Position numbers and translations under genes: made by a program. From Helicobacter pylori (GTDB taxonomy: Bacteria > Campylobacterota > Campylobacteria > Campylobacterales > Helicobacteraceae), in contig NZ_CP011487.1 of NCBI RefSeq assembly GCF_001653475.1, positions 620,001-684,000 on the forward strand: DNA of 64,000 nucleotides, given 5' to 3'. Every line of letters begins with the position of its first letter. Position 1 is the stretch's first letter. Shown one piece after another: positions 16,414 through 24,945 of the stretch. The notes beneath the pieces were generated by a model. That model was not told where the DNA came from and searched no databases. It saw only the letters and a list, made by a program, of their open reading frames with translations.

Positions 16414-18780
16414 TTGATTACGGTGGTTAAACGAAACGGGCGCATTGAGCCTTTGGACATTACAAAAATCCAAAAATACACTAAGGACGCTACGGACAAT
16501 TTAGAGGGCGTGAGTCAAAGTGAGCTGGAAGTGGATGCGAGGTTGCAATTTAGGGACAAGATCACTACTGAAGAAATCCAGCAAACTTTGATTAAAACCG
16601 CTGTGGATAAGATAGATATTGACACGCCCAATTGGAGCTTTGTCGCTTCAAGGCTTTTTTTGTATGATTTATACCATAAAGTAAGTGGTTTTACAGGGTA
16701 TAGGCATTTGAAAGAGTATTTTGAAAACGCTGAAGAAAAGGGCCGCATCCTTAAGGGCTTTAAGGAAAAATTTGATTTAGAGTTTTTAAATAGCCAGATC
16801 AAGCCTGAAAGGGATTTCCAGTTCAATTATTTAGGGATTAAAACCTTGTATGATCGCTATTTGTTAAAAGACGCCAACAACAACCCTATTGAATTGCCCC
16901 AACACATGTTTATGAGCATTGCGATGTTTTTAGCGCAAAACGAACAAGAACCCAATAAAATCGCTTTAGAATTTTATGAAGTTTTAAGCAAGTTTGAAGC
17001 GATGTGCGCGACTCCCACTCTAGCGAACGCTCGCACCACTAAACACCAGCTAAGTTCATGCTATATTGGCAGCACGCCGGATAATATTGAGGGGATTTTT
17101 GACAGCTATAAGGAAATGGCGCTGTTGTCCAAATACGGCGGAGGGATTGGCTGGGATTTTTCTTTGGTGCGCTCTATTGGGAGTTATATTGATGGGCATA
17201 AAAATGCGAGCGCTGGCACGATCCCTTTTTTAAAAATCGCTAATGATGTGGCGATTGCGGTGGATCAATTAGGCACACGAAAGGGCGCAATTGCGGTCTA
17301 TTTGGAAATTTGGCACATTGATGTGATGGAGTTCATTGATTTAAGGAAAAATAGCGGCGATGAAAGGCGAAGAGCACACGACTTATTTCCGGCTCTTTGG
17401 GTGTGCGATTTGTTTATGAAAAGGGTTTTAGAAGATGCGATGTGGACTTTGTTTGACCCTTATGAGTGTAAGGATTTGACTGAGCTTTATGGGCAGGATT
17501 TTGAAAAACGCTATTTAGAGTATGAAAAAGATCCTAAAATCATTAAAGAATACATTAACGCTAAAGATTTATGGAAAAAAATCTTAATGAATTATTTTGA
17601 AGCCGGCTTGCCTTTCTTAGCCTTTAAAGATAACGCTAATCGGTGCAACCCGAACGCTCATGCAGGCATTATTCGATCCAGCAATCTGTGCACGGAAATT
17701 TTTCAAAATACCGCGCCTAACCACTACTGCATGCAAATAGAATACACCGATGGCGCCATAGAGTTTTTTGAAGAAAAGCAGTTGGTAACGACAGATAATC
17801 ATATCACTAAATGCGCCAACAAGCTCACTAGCACCGATATTCTTAAGGGCAAGCAAATCTATATCGCTACTAAAGTCGCTAAAGACGGGCAAACAGCGGT
17901 GTGCAATCTAGCGAGCATCAATTTAAGCAAGATCAACACTGAAGAAGACATTAAAAGGGTTGTGCCGATCATGGTTAGGCTTTTAGACAATGTGATTGAT
18001 TTGAATTTCTACCCCAACCGCAAAGTCAAAGCCACCAATTTACAAAATAGAGCCATAGGGTTAGGGGTTATGGGTGAAGCGCAAATGCTCGCAGAACATC
18101 AAATCGCTTGGGGGTCTAGAGAGCATTTAGAAAAAATTGACGCTTTAATGGAACAAATCAGCTACCATGCGATTGACACGAGCGCGAATTTAGCGAAAGA
18201 AAAAGGGGTTTATAAGGATTTTGAAAATTCAGAATGGAGTAAGGGGATTTTCCCCATTGATAAAGCCAATAATGAAGCCTTAAAACTCACCGAAAAAGGG
18301 CTTTTTAACCACACTTGTGATTGGCAAGGTTTGAGAGAAAAAATCAAAGCCAATGGCATGCGTAATGGCTATTTAATGGCGATCGCTCCCACAAGCTCCA
18401 TTTCTATTTTAGTGGGCACAACCCAAACGATTGAGCCCATTTATAAGAAAAAATGGTTTGAAGAAAATTTGAGCGGGCTTATTCCTGTTGTAGTGCCTAA
18501 TTTGAATTTAGAAACCTGGAATTTTTACACATCAGCCTATGATATTGATGCTAAAGATTTGATTAAAGCAGCGGCCGTGCGCCAAAAGTGGATCGATCAA
18601 GGTCAAAGCATTAATGTGTTTTTACGCATAGAAAACGCTAGCGGTAAAACCTTGCATGAAATCTACACGCTCGCTTGGAAATTAGGGTTAAAATCCACTT
18701 ATTATTTGCGCAGCGAAAGCCCTAGCATAGATGAAAAAAGCGTGCTGGATCGATCGGTGGAGTGTTTTAATTGCCAATAA
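16414..18780 (+). CDS. nrdA: Class Ia ribonucleoside-diphosphate reductase alpha subunit
   Basis: NrdA reduces ribonucleoside diphosphates to deoxy forms using a radical from NrdB, which is not in this window. The 788-residue protein starts at TTG (16414), with AAGG upstream. The ATP-cone is at residues 1-90 (VVKRNGRIEPLDITKIQKY). Active-site elements are QLSSCYIGS and AVCNLASINL (the redox cysteine pair) and NLCTEI, carrying the Asn-Cys-Glu radical residues. KYGGGIGWD forms the substrate loop, and the C-terminal ECFNCQ has the thioredoxin-shuttling CxxC. It stands alone between the small membrane-protein gene and the wbpB-like gene. It corresponds to HP0680. Confidence 0.95.
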   Translation: MITVVKRNGRIEPLDITKIQKYTKDATDNLEGVSQSELEVDARLQFRDKITTEEIQQTLIKTAVDKIDIDTPNWSFVASRLFLYDLYHKVSGFTGYRHLKEYFENAEEKGRILKGFKEKFDLEFLNSQIKPERDFQFNYLGIKTLYDRYLLKDANNNPIELPQHMFMSIAMFLAQNEQEPNKIALEFYEVLSKFEAMCATPTLANARTTKHQLSSCYIGSTPDNIEGIFDSYKEMALLSKYGGGIGWDFSLVRSIGSYIDGHKNASAGTIPFLKIANDVAIAVDQLGTRKGAIAVYLEIWHIDVMEFIDLRKNSGDERRRAHDLFPALWVCDLFMKRVLEDAMWTLFDPYECKDLTELYGQDFEKRYLEYEKDPKIIKEYINAKDLWKKILMNYFEAGLPFLAFKDNANRCNPNAHAGIIRSSNLCTEIFQNTAPNHYCMQIEYTDGAIEFFEEKQLVTTDNHITKCANKLTSTDILKGKQIYIATKVAKDGQTAVCNLASINLSKINTEEDIKRVVPIMVRLLDNVIDLNFYPNRKVKATNLQNRAIGLGVMGEAQMLAEHQIAWGSREHLEKIDALMEQISYHAIDTSANLAKEKGVYKDFENSEWSKGIFPIDKANNEALKLTEKGLFNHTCDWQGLREKIKANGMRNGYLMAIAPTSSISILVGTTQTIEPIYKKKWFEENLSGLIPVVVPNLNLETWNFYTSAYDIDAKDLIKAAAVRQKWIDQGQSINVFLRIENASGKTLHEIYTLAWKLGLKSTYYLRSESPSIDEKSVLDRSVECFNCQ

Positions 18781-18841
18781 TATAAGCTTAAATAAGCTAA
18801 TCTTTGCTAAAATGAGATTCAAAATTATTTAAGGAAGATGA

Positions 18842-19789
18842 ATGCTTTTTGCTATGATTGGTTCAGGGGGGTTTATCGCTCCCAAGCACTTGCAAGCGAT
18901 TAGAGATACAGGGCATTTTTTGGATTGCTCTTTTGATATTCATGATAGCGTGGGGGTTTTAGATGAGTATTTCCCGCAATCAGAGTTTTTTACAAATATT
19001 GAAGATTTTGAAGAATATTTAGAACAATCTAAGGCGATAGGTAAAGAAATCAACTATTTGAGTGTGTGCACGCCCACACACACGCATTTTGATCACATCC
19101 GTTTCGGGCTGAAATACGGCATGCATGTGATTTGTGAAAAACCTTTGATTTTAGACCCTGGCGAAATACAAGAATTGAAAGATTTGGAGGTGAAATACCA
19201 AAAAAGGGTGTTTAGTCTTTTACCCTTACGCCTGCATTGCGACACGCTGGCTTTAAAAGAAAAAATTAAGAGCGAATTAGACAAAAACCCTAGCAAGGTG
19301 TTTGACATCACACTCACTTATATCAGCGTTCAAGGGAAATGGTATTTTTCTTCATGGCGAGCGGATGTGAATAGGAGTGGGGGGTTAGCCACTCAAATGG
19401 GGGTGAATATTTTTGACGCTTTAATGTATTTGTTTGGAGGCGTTAAAGACAAGGTTATCAATAGAGAAGAGCCTAGTTGCGTAGGGGGGATACTCTTTTT
19501 AGAGCATGCCAAAATAAGGTGGTTTTTTTCCATCAATCCAGAACACATGGGAGTGGCTAAAGAAAAAGTTTATCATAAAATGATCCTAGAGGGCGAAGAA
19601 GTCAATCTAACGCAGAGCTTTGATAATCTGTATATAGAAAGCTACAAACAGATTTTAGCTCAAGGGGGGTTTGGCTTGGATGAAGCTACAGCGTCTATCA
19701 AATTGGCTTATGAATTAAGAAACCTCTCAGTCAGCGAACCCAATGAAGATTCGCATGTTTTGTGTTGCAAAAACAACGCATGCGAGTAG
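18842..19789 (+). CDS. wbpB: Gfo/Idh/MocA-family oxidoreductase, WbpB-like
   Basis: This NAD(P)-dependent sugar dehydrogenase (315 residues) resembles WbpB and WlbA, which oxidise UDP-linked GlcNAc derivatives at C3 in amino-sugar synthesis for surface polysaccharides. The N-terminal Rossmann motif is MIGSGGFIAPKHL. The family's CEKPL, with the catalytic lysine, lies near residue 100. SWRADVNRSGGLATQMGVNIFD forms the substrate pocket, with a histidine-free variant of the usual GGGxxxDxGxH element. It corresponds to HP0679, long annotated as an LPS biosynthesis protein. Its neighbours do not reveal the substrate, so the exact sugar is uncertain. Confidence 0.8.
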   Translation: MLFAMIGSGGFIAPKHLQAIRDTGHFLDCSFDIHDSVGVLDEYFPQSEFFTNIEDFEEYLEQSKAIGKEINYLSVCTPTHTHFDHIRFGLKYGMHVICEKPLILDPGEIQELKDLEVKYQKRVFSLLPLRLHCDTLALKEKIKSELDKNPSKVFDITLTYISVQGKWYFSSWRADVNRSGGLATQMGVNIFDALMYLFGGVKDKVINREEPSCVGGILFLEHAKIRWFFSINPEHMGVAKEKVYHKMILEGEEVNLTQSFDNLYIESYKQILAQGGFGLDEATASIKLAYELRNLSVSEPNEDSHVLCCKNNACE

Positions 19790-19846
19790 GGCTAATCGCT
19801 TTTTAATTTTCTTTTAAGAGGGGTTTTTACTTTTTTAAGGGTTTTT

Positions 19847-20614
19847 ATGGATATTTATGCGTTATACATAGCGATAGGGCTTTTTACTGGCATTCTATCA
19901 GGGATTTTTGGCATTGGTGGGGGGATGATCATTGTCCCTATCATGCTCGCAACCGGGCATTCTTTTGAAGAATCCATTGGTATTTCCATTTTGCAAATGG
20001 CGCTTTCATCGTTCGTTGGCTCTGTTTTGAATTTCAAAAAAAAATCGCTTGATTTTTCTTTAGGCTTGTTGATAGGGGCAGGGGGGCTAATAGGGGCGAG
20101 TTTTAGCGGATTCATTTTAAAAGTCGTTTCCAGTAAAATTTTAATGGTTATTTTCGCGCTTTTAGTCGTGTATTCTATGATCCAATTTGTTTTGAAACCT
20201 AAAAAAAAAGATTTTATAGCGGACACTAAACGCTATCATTTGCAAGGTTTAAAATTATTCTTAATTGGCGTGCTCACAGGGTTTTTTGCTATCACTTTAG
20301 GGATTGGTGGGGGGATGCTAATGGTGCCTTTGATGCATTATTTTTTAGGGTATGATTCTAAAAAATGCGTGGCGCTAGGGTTGTTTTTCATCTTGTTTTC
20401 TTCTATTTCAGGAGCTTTTTCTTTAATCTATCACCACATCATCAATAAGGAAGTGCTCTTAGCAGGAGCGGTTGTGGGATTAGGCTCTGTTATGGGCGTG
20501 AGCGTTGGGATTAAATGGATCATGGGGCTTTTGAATGAAAAAATGCATAAAGCTTTGATTTTAGGGGTGTATGGTTTGTCGCTATTGATTGTTTTATACA
20601 AACTCTTTTTTTAA
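19847..20614 (+). CDS. TauE/SafE-family membrane permease
   Basis: This 255-residue inner-membrane protein of the TauE/SafE (DUF81) family has about eight membrane segments. The two internal repeats each contain the family's glycine motif: GIFGIGGGMIIVPIM near residue 20 and ITLGIGGGMLMVPLM near residue 145. Members export or import sulfur-containing anions such as sulfite or sulfoacetate; the substrate here cannot be told. Its TAA stop abuts the following ogt start, so the two are probably co-transcribed, although no functional link is known. It corresponds to HP0677 or its neighbour. Confidence 0.85.
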   Translation: MDIYALYIAIGLFTGILSGIFGIGGGMIIVPIMLATGHSFEESIGISILQMALSSFVGSVLNFKKKSLDFSLGLLIGAGGLIGASFSGFILKVVSSKILMVIFALLVVYSMIQFVLKPKKKDFIADTKRYHLQGLKLFLIGVLTGFFAITLGIGGGMLMVPLMHYFLGYDSKKCVALGLFFILFSSISGAFSLIYHHIINKEVLLAGAVVGLGSVMGVSVGIKWIMGLLNEKMHKALILGVYGLSLLIVLYKLFF

Positions 20615-20617
20615 TTG

Positions 20618-21124
20618 ATGGCTTTATACCACTACTATTTTAAGACCCCTAAAAGTTTCCCTTTAGAGTGTTTGCATTTGTGTGCTAATGAGAGCCATTT
20701 GTTAAGATTGGATTTTGATACAACAAATTTTTCTCATAACACTCCTATGAATACCCCATTAAAACTCAGCGTTCAAGCCTTGGAGCGTTATTTTTTGGGA
20801 CAACTTTTTGAATTTAATGCGCCTTTGGATTTGATAGGGACTTTTTTTCAAAAACAAGTTTGGTCTGCGTTAATGGCTATCCCTTATGGCAAAACAAAAA
20901 GTTACGATGAAATCGCAAAGCTTATTAATAACCCTAGATCTTGCAGAGCTATTGGCAATGCTAACCGCAATAACCCTATTTCTTTGATCGTGCCTTGTCA
21001 TAGAGTGGTGCGTAAAAATGGCGCTTTAGGGGGGTATAATGGGGGCGTAGAAGTCAAAAAGTGGCTGTTAGAATTTGAAAGCAAAATTTTAAACCAGCAA
21101 GCTAAAAACTTTTTAATTTCTTAA
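20618..21124 (+). CDS. ogt: O6-methylguanine-DNA methyltransferase
   Basis: This suicide repair enzyme transfers the methyl group of O6-methylguanine to its own cysteine. The active-site motif PCHRVV is at about residue 127 of 168. GKTKSYDEIAKLI forms the DNA-binding helix and RAIGNANRNNP the arginine-finger segment. The N-terminal RNase H-like domain is degenerate, as usual for Ogt. TTG at 20615 is also in frame, but the ATG at 20618 is preferred. It follows the TauE-type gene directly and converges on xerH, with 62 bp between stops. It corresponds to HP0676. Confidence 0.93.
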   Translation: MALYHYYFKTPKSFPLECLHLCANESHLLRLDFDTTNFSHNTPMNTPLKLSVQALERYFLGQLFEFNAPLDLIGTFFQKQVWSALMAIPYGKTKSYDEIAKLINNPRSCRAIGNANRNNPISLIVPCHRVVRKNGALGGYNGGVEVKKWLLEFESKILNQQAKNFLIS

Positions 21125-21186
21125 AAAATGGGGTTTTAGTTATTTTATGGTAAAAATCATTTTTTTAAGGGAGTAGAAGGGTGTTT

Positions 21187-22257
21187 TTAATTTTCTTCCC
21201 AAATGCTCGCCGCTTCTTCTAAACGCTGCTTGTCAAAATGCGTGTAAATCCTGCTGGTGTTCAAGCTCGCATGCCCTAGAGCTTCTTGAACTAAAATCAA
21301 ATCATGGCGTTTTTGATAAAGCAAGGTCGCAAAAGAATGCCTTAACATGTGCGCTCCGTTTTTTTCTCGCCTGAGTCCTGCAAAATTGATGATGCGTTCC
21401 ACTTGCTTATACAAATAAGCTTGCGTTAAAGCACTGCCTTTTTGGTTACAAAACAATAAATCATTTTTAATGGGATATAATTCCCTCTCCATGAGCCATT
21501 CTTTTAAAAGGTTTTCAATGTGGAAAGCTTTTAGCATCACCGCTCTGTATTTATCGCCCTTACCTTTAATCACAATCGTATAACAGCCATTTTCTAAAGT
21601 AAAATCCTTTATTTTAAGCTGTAAGGCTTCATTAGATCGCATGCCTGTAAAAACGATGATTTTAATGAGCAGGCGGTTTCGTGCACGCACTTTAGCGGAC
21701 ATTTCTATTTTATCAATGCTCTCTAAAAATTTTTCTAATTCTTCATTATTTAAATGAGTAGGGAGCTTGTTGCCTGCGCTTTGATTCGCTCCGCTGATAT
21801 TTTTAAGCGTGATATTATAAATATAAGATTTTTCATTTTCATCTTGATTTTGCTTGTCTATGTAGCTAAAAAGCCCGAGTAGGGCGATCCTGTAATTTTT
21901 CTTAGTGGCTAAACTCAAACCCCCGGTATAAACGCTCAAAAATTCAGCCAACATGACTTCGTCTATATTTTTGAGCGATTTTAAAGAAATCTTTTTTGCG
22001 TATTCGTAAAATTTGAGTAGGGGCAATGCGTAGGTGTTGATCCCGAGTAATCCGGCGTTACGGGCTTTTTTACAAACTTTTTCTAATTGGCTTGAGCAGA
22101 TGAACGCTTGATTTAGTTCGTTCAAGCATTCAAAAACTTTGTTTTGTTCTTTCACTTGGGAATTAGACAGGCTTGTGCATTTGTAACGCAAAAAACGCCC
22201 AATCCATAGCAAAAGATTTTCTATAGGGTCTTTTAATTCCTCTAGGGGGTGTTTCAT
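21187..22257 (-). CDS. xerH: Tyrosine recombinase XerH
   Basis: XerH is the single chromosome-dimer resolvase of H. pylori and relatives, acting at difH instead of the two-protein XerCD-dif system. The 356-residue protein has an N-terminal core-binding domain (about 90-170) and a C-terminal catalytic domain. Catalytic residues are visible as R in GMRSNEALQL, HMLRHSFATLL (H-x-x-R), H in GHASLNTS and the nucleophile Y in SRIYTHFD. A difH-like site lies 1.2 kb away at 23479-23505, on the other side of two unknown genes. It corresponds to HP0675. Confidence 0.93.
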   Translation of the reverse strand: MKHPLEELKDPIENLLLWIGRFLRYKCTSLSNSQVKEQNKVFECLNELNQAFICSSQLEKVCKKARNAGLLGINTYALPLLKFYEYAKKISLKSLKNIDEVMLAEFLSVYTGGLSLATKKNYRIALLGLFSYIDKQNQDENEKSYIYNITLKNISGANQSAGNKLPTHLNNEELEKFLESIDKIEMSAKVRARNRLLIKIIVFTGMRSNEALQLKIKDFTLENGCYTIVIKGKGDKYRAVMLKAFHIENLLKEWLMERELYPIKNDLLFCNQKGSALTQAYLYKQVERIINFAGLRREKNGAHMLRHSFATLLYQKRHDLILVQEALGHASLNTSRIYTHFDKQRLEEAASIWEEN

Positions 22258-22267
22258 TGGGGTTTAG

Positions 22268-23167
22268 TTAATGACCAACAGAGTGATAAAGCTCTTGTTT
22301 TATTCCTTCAATAATATAAAAACCCTCATTGATAGCCCATGTCAATGTATTTATAAAAATGTTTATATACCCTTGATTAACATATATTTCTTTTGTTTCA
22401 GGTAACTTAATATTTTCTAATGCTACTCTAGGCACTTCAATAGTTAATCTTAATTTTCCGTTTGAGAAGTTGGAGTTATTGCTAACATTAAAGATAAAAT
22501 GGAATGTGTTATCACGGAAATGATATTCAACAATTATGGCGGAAGTAAGATTGATCTCAGAAGTAAGATTTATCCCATTTGGATTCTCTGCTTGATTGAT
22601 GACCTTTGTAATCGCATTTGATAGATTTATTTGATCTTGTGATAGCAACTTTTTTAAATTCTTTAAATTCTCATCATCCATGAAACAACAGCTAACACCC
22701 GATAAAGCATTGTTGATAATTTTTTTACCAACTATCTTACCACTTTCTAAATCTTTAGCGATTTCATTGATTTTAATGTTTTGTGCAGAGCTTTGCCTAT
22801 AGTAGAAAGGATTATAATTTGGATCCGATGTCGTATTTTTTCTATACTCCTCTATCTCCGCTGGAATAGGTGGAAACCAAGGTTTCAAGGTAACTGGTAG
22901 ATAGTTTGTTAAATTATTATAAAAACACTCAATAGTTTCTCCATGCAAAAAAGACCCTAATTTTAAAAGAGATTGAACAAAAAGAGATTGAACAAAAGTA
23001 TCATGGTTTGAAAGTTCAACATTTATAGAGTTCAATTTCTTTCCAAAATCATGACTTGTTACACTCATGCGTTCTATCTCTTTTGTGTCGGTGTTTTGTG
23101 TGTCTTGCTTATTTTTGCAATAACAAACCACTTTTGGATCACAATGCATTTTGGCTAACACTAGCAA
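22268..23167 (-). CDS. Hypothetical protein, C-terminal part of a split gene
   Basis: I recognise no family. The frame opens at a TTG (23167) giving MLVLAKMHCDPK, with an internal ATG at residue 7. The 299 residues are soluble-looking, with no signal peptide. An early CYCKN follows, then a short in-frame tandem repeat (QSLFVQSLFVQSLLK) and a near-repeat INLTSEINLTSA. The beginning overlaps the end of the upstream unknown gene within a 17-bp perfect tandem duplication. Removing one copy joins the two reading frames into one protein of about 390 residues. The frame is therefore probably the distal part of a single gene, at HP0674. It lies between xerH and its likely target site. Confidence 0.6.
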   Translation of the reverse strand: MLVLAKMHCDPKVVCYCKNKQDTQNTDTKEIERMSVTSHDFGKKLNSINVELSNHDTFVQSLFVQSLLKLGSFLHGETIECFYNNLTNYLPVTLKPWFPPIPAEIEEYRKNTTSDPNYNPFYYRQSSAQNIKINEIAKDLESGKIVGKKIINNALSGVSCCFMDDENLKNLKKLLSQDQINLSNAITKVINQAENPNGINLTSEINLTSAIIVEYHFRDNTFHFIFNVSNNSNFSNGKLRLTIEVPRVALENIKLPETKEIYVNQGYINIFINTLTWAINEGFYIIEGIKQELYHSVGH

Positions 23168-23184
23168 TTGGCTAACACTAGCAA
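23151..23184. repeat. 17-bp perfect tandem duplication at the junction of two unknown ORFs
   Basis: TTGGCTAACACTAGCAA occurs twice head to tail (23151-23167 and 23168-23184). Because 17 is not a multiple of three, the second copy shifts the frame and brings in a TAG at 23161-23163, ending the upstream ORF. With one copy, the minus-strand translation reads NYLLVLAKMHCDPK without interruption. Confidence 0.9.
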
Positions 23185-23454
23185 GTAGTTTTTTAAATTG
23201 AATGTCGTGCTTGGCTCATTTTCATATACGAAAAACAAGCTTTCGTTAAAGTTACAATCAATCTCAACAAACCCTATAAAATGACGCTTGTTATCTAAAA
23301 ATTGTCTTAGTTGGGGTAGAGATGAAAATGGATCGGAAAATTCTCTAATAATCCCAAAAGGCGAGCTATTATTGATTTTGTCAAAAAGTATTTGCCATTC
23401 AAAGTTAAAGTTATTGTCAGAGTTATTGTTGTTGTTATCAAATGTAATTGCCAT
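23161..23454 (-). CDS. Hypothetical protein, N-terminal part of a split gene
   Basis: This 97-residue frame of unknown function starts with an asparagine-rich stretch (FDNNNNNSDNNFNFEW) coded by a run of AAC/AAT-like codons. Such a run could itself vary in length. The rest has FGIIREFSDPF and LRQFLDNKRHFIGFVEID and looks globular. It ends in LVLANC at a stop created by the 17-bp duplication; the following frame continues the protein if one copy is removed. The start codon lies 25 bp from the difH-like site, so the site sits in its promoter region. It probably corresponds to HP0673. Confidence 0.55.
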   Translation of the reverse strand: MAITFDNNNNNSDNNFNFEWQILFDKINNSSPFGIIREFSDPFSSLPQLRQFLDNKRHFIGFVEIDCNFNESLFFVYENEPSTTFNLKNYLLVLANC

Positions 23455-23478
23455 ATTTTTCCTCTTAAAAATTTATTT

Positions 23479-23505
23479 AGTTATGAAAACTGCACTTTTC
23501 AAACT
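23479..23505. other. difH-like XerH recombination site
   Basis: The imperfect palindrome AGTTATGAAAACTGCA followed by CTTTTCAAACT has arms AGTTATGAAAA and (reverse complement) AGTTTGAAAAG around a short centre. This matches my recollection of the H. pylori difH site. It lies in the intergenic region between the xerH-side unknown ORFs and aspB, 1.2 kb from the xerH start, consistent with XerH/difH being neighbours in Campylobacterota. It probably marks the replication terminus region and is a potential insertion point for Xer-using elements. Confidence 0.7.
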
Positions 23506-23613
23506 TTTAAATCTGACTATTATACCACTATGCCACTAAAACTGCAATATAAAATTTTAAACAAGATTAAAATCCCCCCCTTTTAAAAATTCGTTTTATT
23601 TTAAAAATTCTTT

Positions 23614-24786
23614 TTATCCTTTTGATTGGACAAAGCGAGCGATGCGTTCAATCCCCTTTTCAATCTGTTCTTTTGAGCATGCAAAAGACAAACGGACATA
23701 ACCTTCCAATCCAAAAGCCTTTCCAGGCACTAACGCCACGCCTTCTTTTTCTAATAATTCATGGCAAAATCGCATTGAATCCCCCCCACAAAGACCGCCA
23801 ATGTTGATAAAAAGATAAAACGCCCCATCAGGTTTTAAAGCCTTCAGCCCTTCAATCGCATTGATTTTGGCGTGGGCTAAATGACAGCGTTTCTCAAAAG
23901 CCTGACGCATCGTTTCAATTTCTTTATCCACCAACCCTTCAAGCGCCACAATAGAAGCCATTTGTGTGATAGAATTGATATTGGAAGTGCATTGGCTTTG
24001 CAAGTTATTCATCAATTTGACTAATTTTTTATCCTTGCTCGCCGCATAGCCCATACGCCAGCCTGTCATCGCTACTGACTTGCTCAAGCCGTTAATGGTA
24101 ATGGTGCGTTTTTCCATCTCTCCACTCACCGCCGCGCAAGAAACAAACTCCCCCTTATAAACAAGCTTTTCATAAATTTCATCGCTGAGCACCCAAATTG
24201 GAGTGTCTTTTAAAACCTCGCTTAAAGCCTCTAATTCCGCCCTACTATAAAGCATGCCGGTAGGGTTTGATGGGGTGGTGAGAATGAGCATTTTTGTTTT
24301 GGGGCTTAAAGCGTCTTTAAGCTGCTTAGGGGTGATTTTAAAGCGGCTTTTTTCATCGGTTTGAATGAATTGACTCACCCCGCCGCTGTATTTCACAAGC
24401 TCAGGGTAAGTTACCCAAAAAGGCACAGGGATAATCACCTCATCGCCCTCTTCTACTAAGGCTTGAATCGCGTTGAACAGGCTTTGCTTAGCGCCATTGC
24501 TCACTAGAATTTCACTCGGTTCATAATCCAAGTGGTTTTCTTTTTTCAATTTATGAGCGATCGCTTTTAATAATTCAGGGATTCCAGCCACTGGAGTGTA
24601 TTTTGTAAAGCCGTCATTTAGGGCTTTGATGGCCGCATCTTTAATCGCTTGCGGGGTGTCAAAATCAGGCTCGCCCGCTGAAAAACTTAAAACATCTTTT
24701 CCTTGCGATTTCAATTCTTTAGCGAGTGTGCTGATAGCGATCGTCGCGGATTCTGAAAGGGATTGGATTTTAGAGGAATAGGGCAT
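23614..24786 (-). CDS. aspB: Aspartate aminotransferase (class I PLP enzyme)
   Basis: This 390-residue fold-type I aminotransferase interconverts aspartate/2-oxoglutarate and oxaloacetate/glutamate in the cytosol. The PLP lysine is in NGLSKSVAMTGWRMGY at about residue 234. SNGAKQSLFNA binds the cofactor phosphate, and TTPSNPTGMLY and VLSDEIYEKLVY carry the Asn and Asp that hold the pyridine ring. The conserved C-terminal Arg lies in YVRLSFACS. It is flanked by the difH-like region downstream and horF upstream and appears monocistronic. It corresponds to HP0672. Confidence 0.93.
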   Translation of the reverse strand: MPYSSKIQSLSESATIAISTLAKELKSQGKDVLSFSAGEPDFDTPQAIKDAAIKALNDGFTKYTPVAGIPELLKAIAHKLKKENHLDYEPSEILVSNGAKQSLFNAIQALVEEGDEVIIPVPFWVTYPELVKYSGGVSQFIQTDEKSRFKITPKQLKDALSPKTKMLILTTPSNPTGMLYSRAELEALSEVLKDTPIWVLSDEIYEKLVYKGEFVSCAAVSGEMEKRTITINGLSKSVAMTGWRMGYAASKDKKLVKLMNNLQSQCTSNINSITQMASIVALEGLVDKEIETMRQAFEKRCHLAHAKINAIEGLKALKPDGAFYLFINIGGLCGGDSMRFCHELLEKEGVALVPGKAFGLEGYVRLSFACSKEQIEKGIERIARFVQSKG

Positions 24787-24945
24787 GCTTAATCCTTGTT
24801 AAATTTTTGAACTATCATAACATGATTAAAAAGATTTTAATTCTAATTTTCAAAAAACTTTTAAAAATGTTTCAAGAGAAAGCAAGAGATTGTGTGAGAA
24901 AACTCTAATTGGAAAATCCAATTAAAGAAAAACAAGCGTTTTAAA

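Noticed and set aside
24787-24945. A possible tRNA between horF and aspB
   Set aside because: No cloverleaf-like arms or T-loop sequence is seen.
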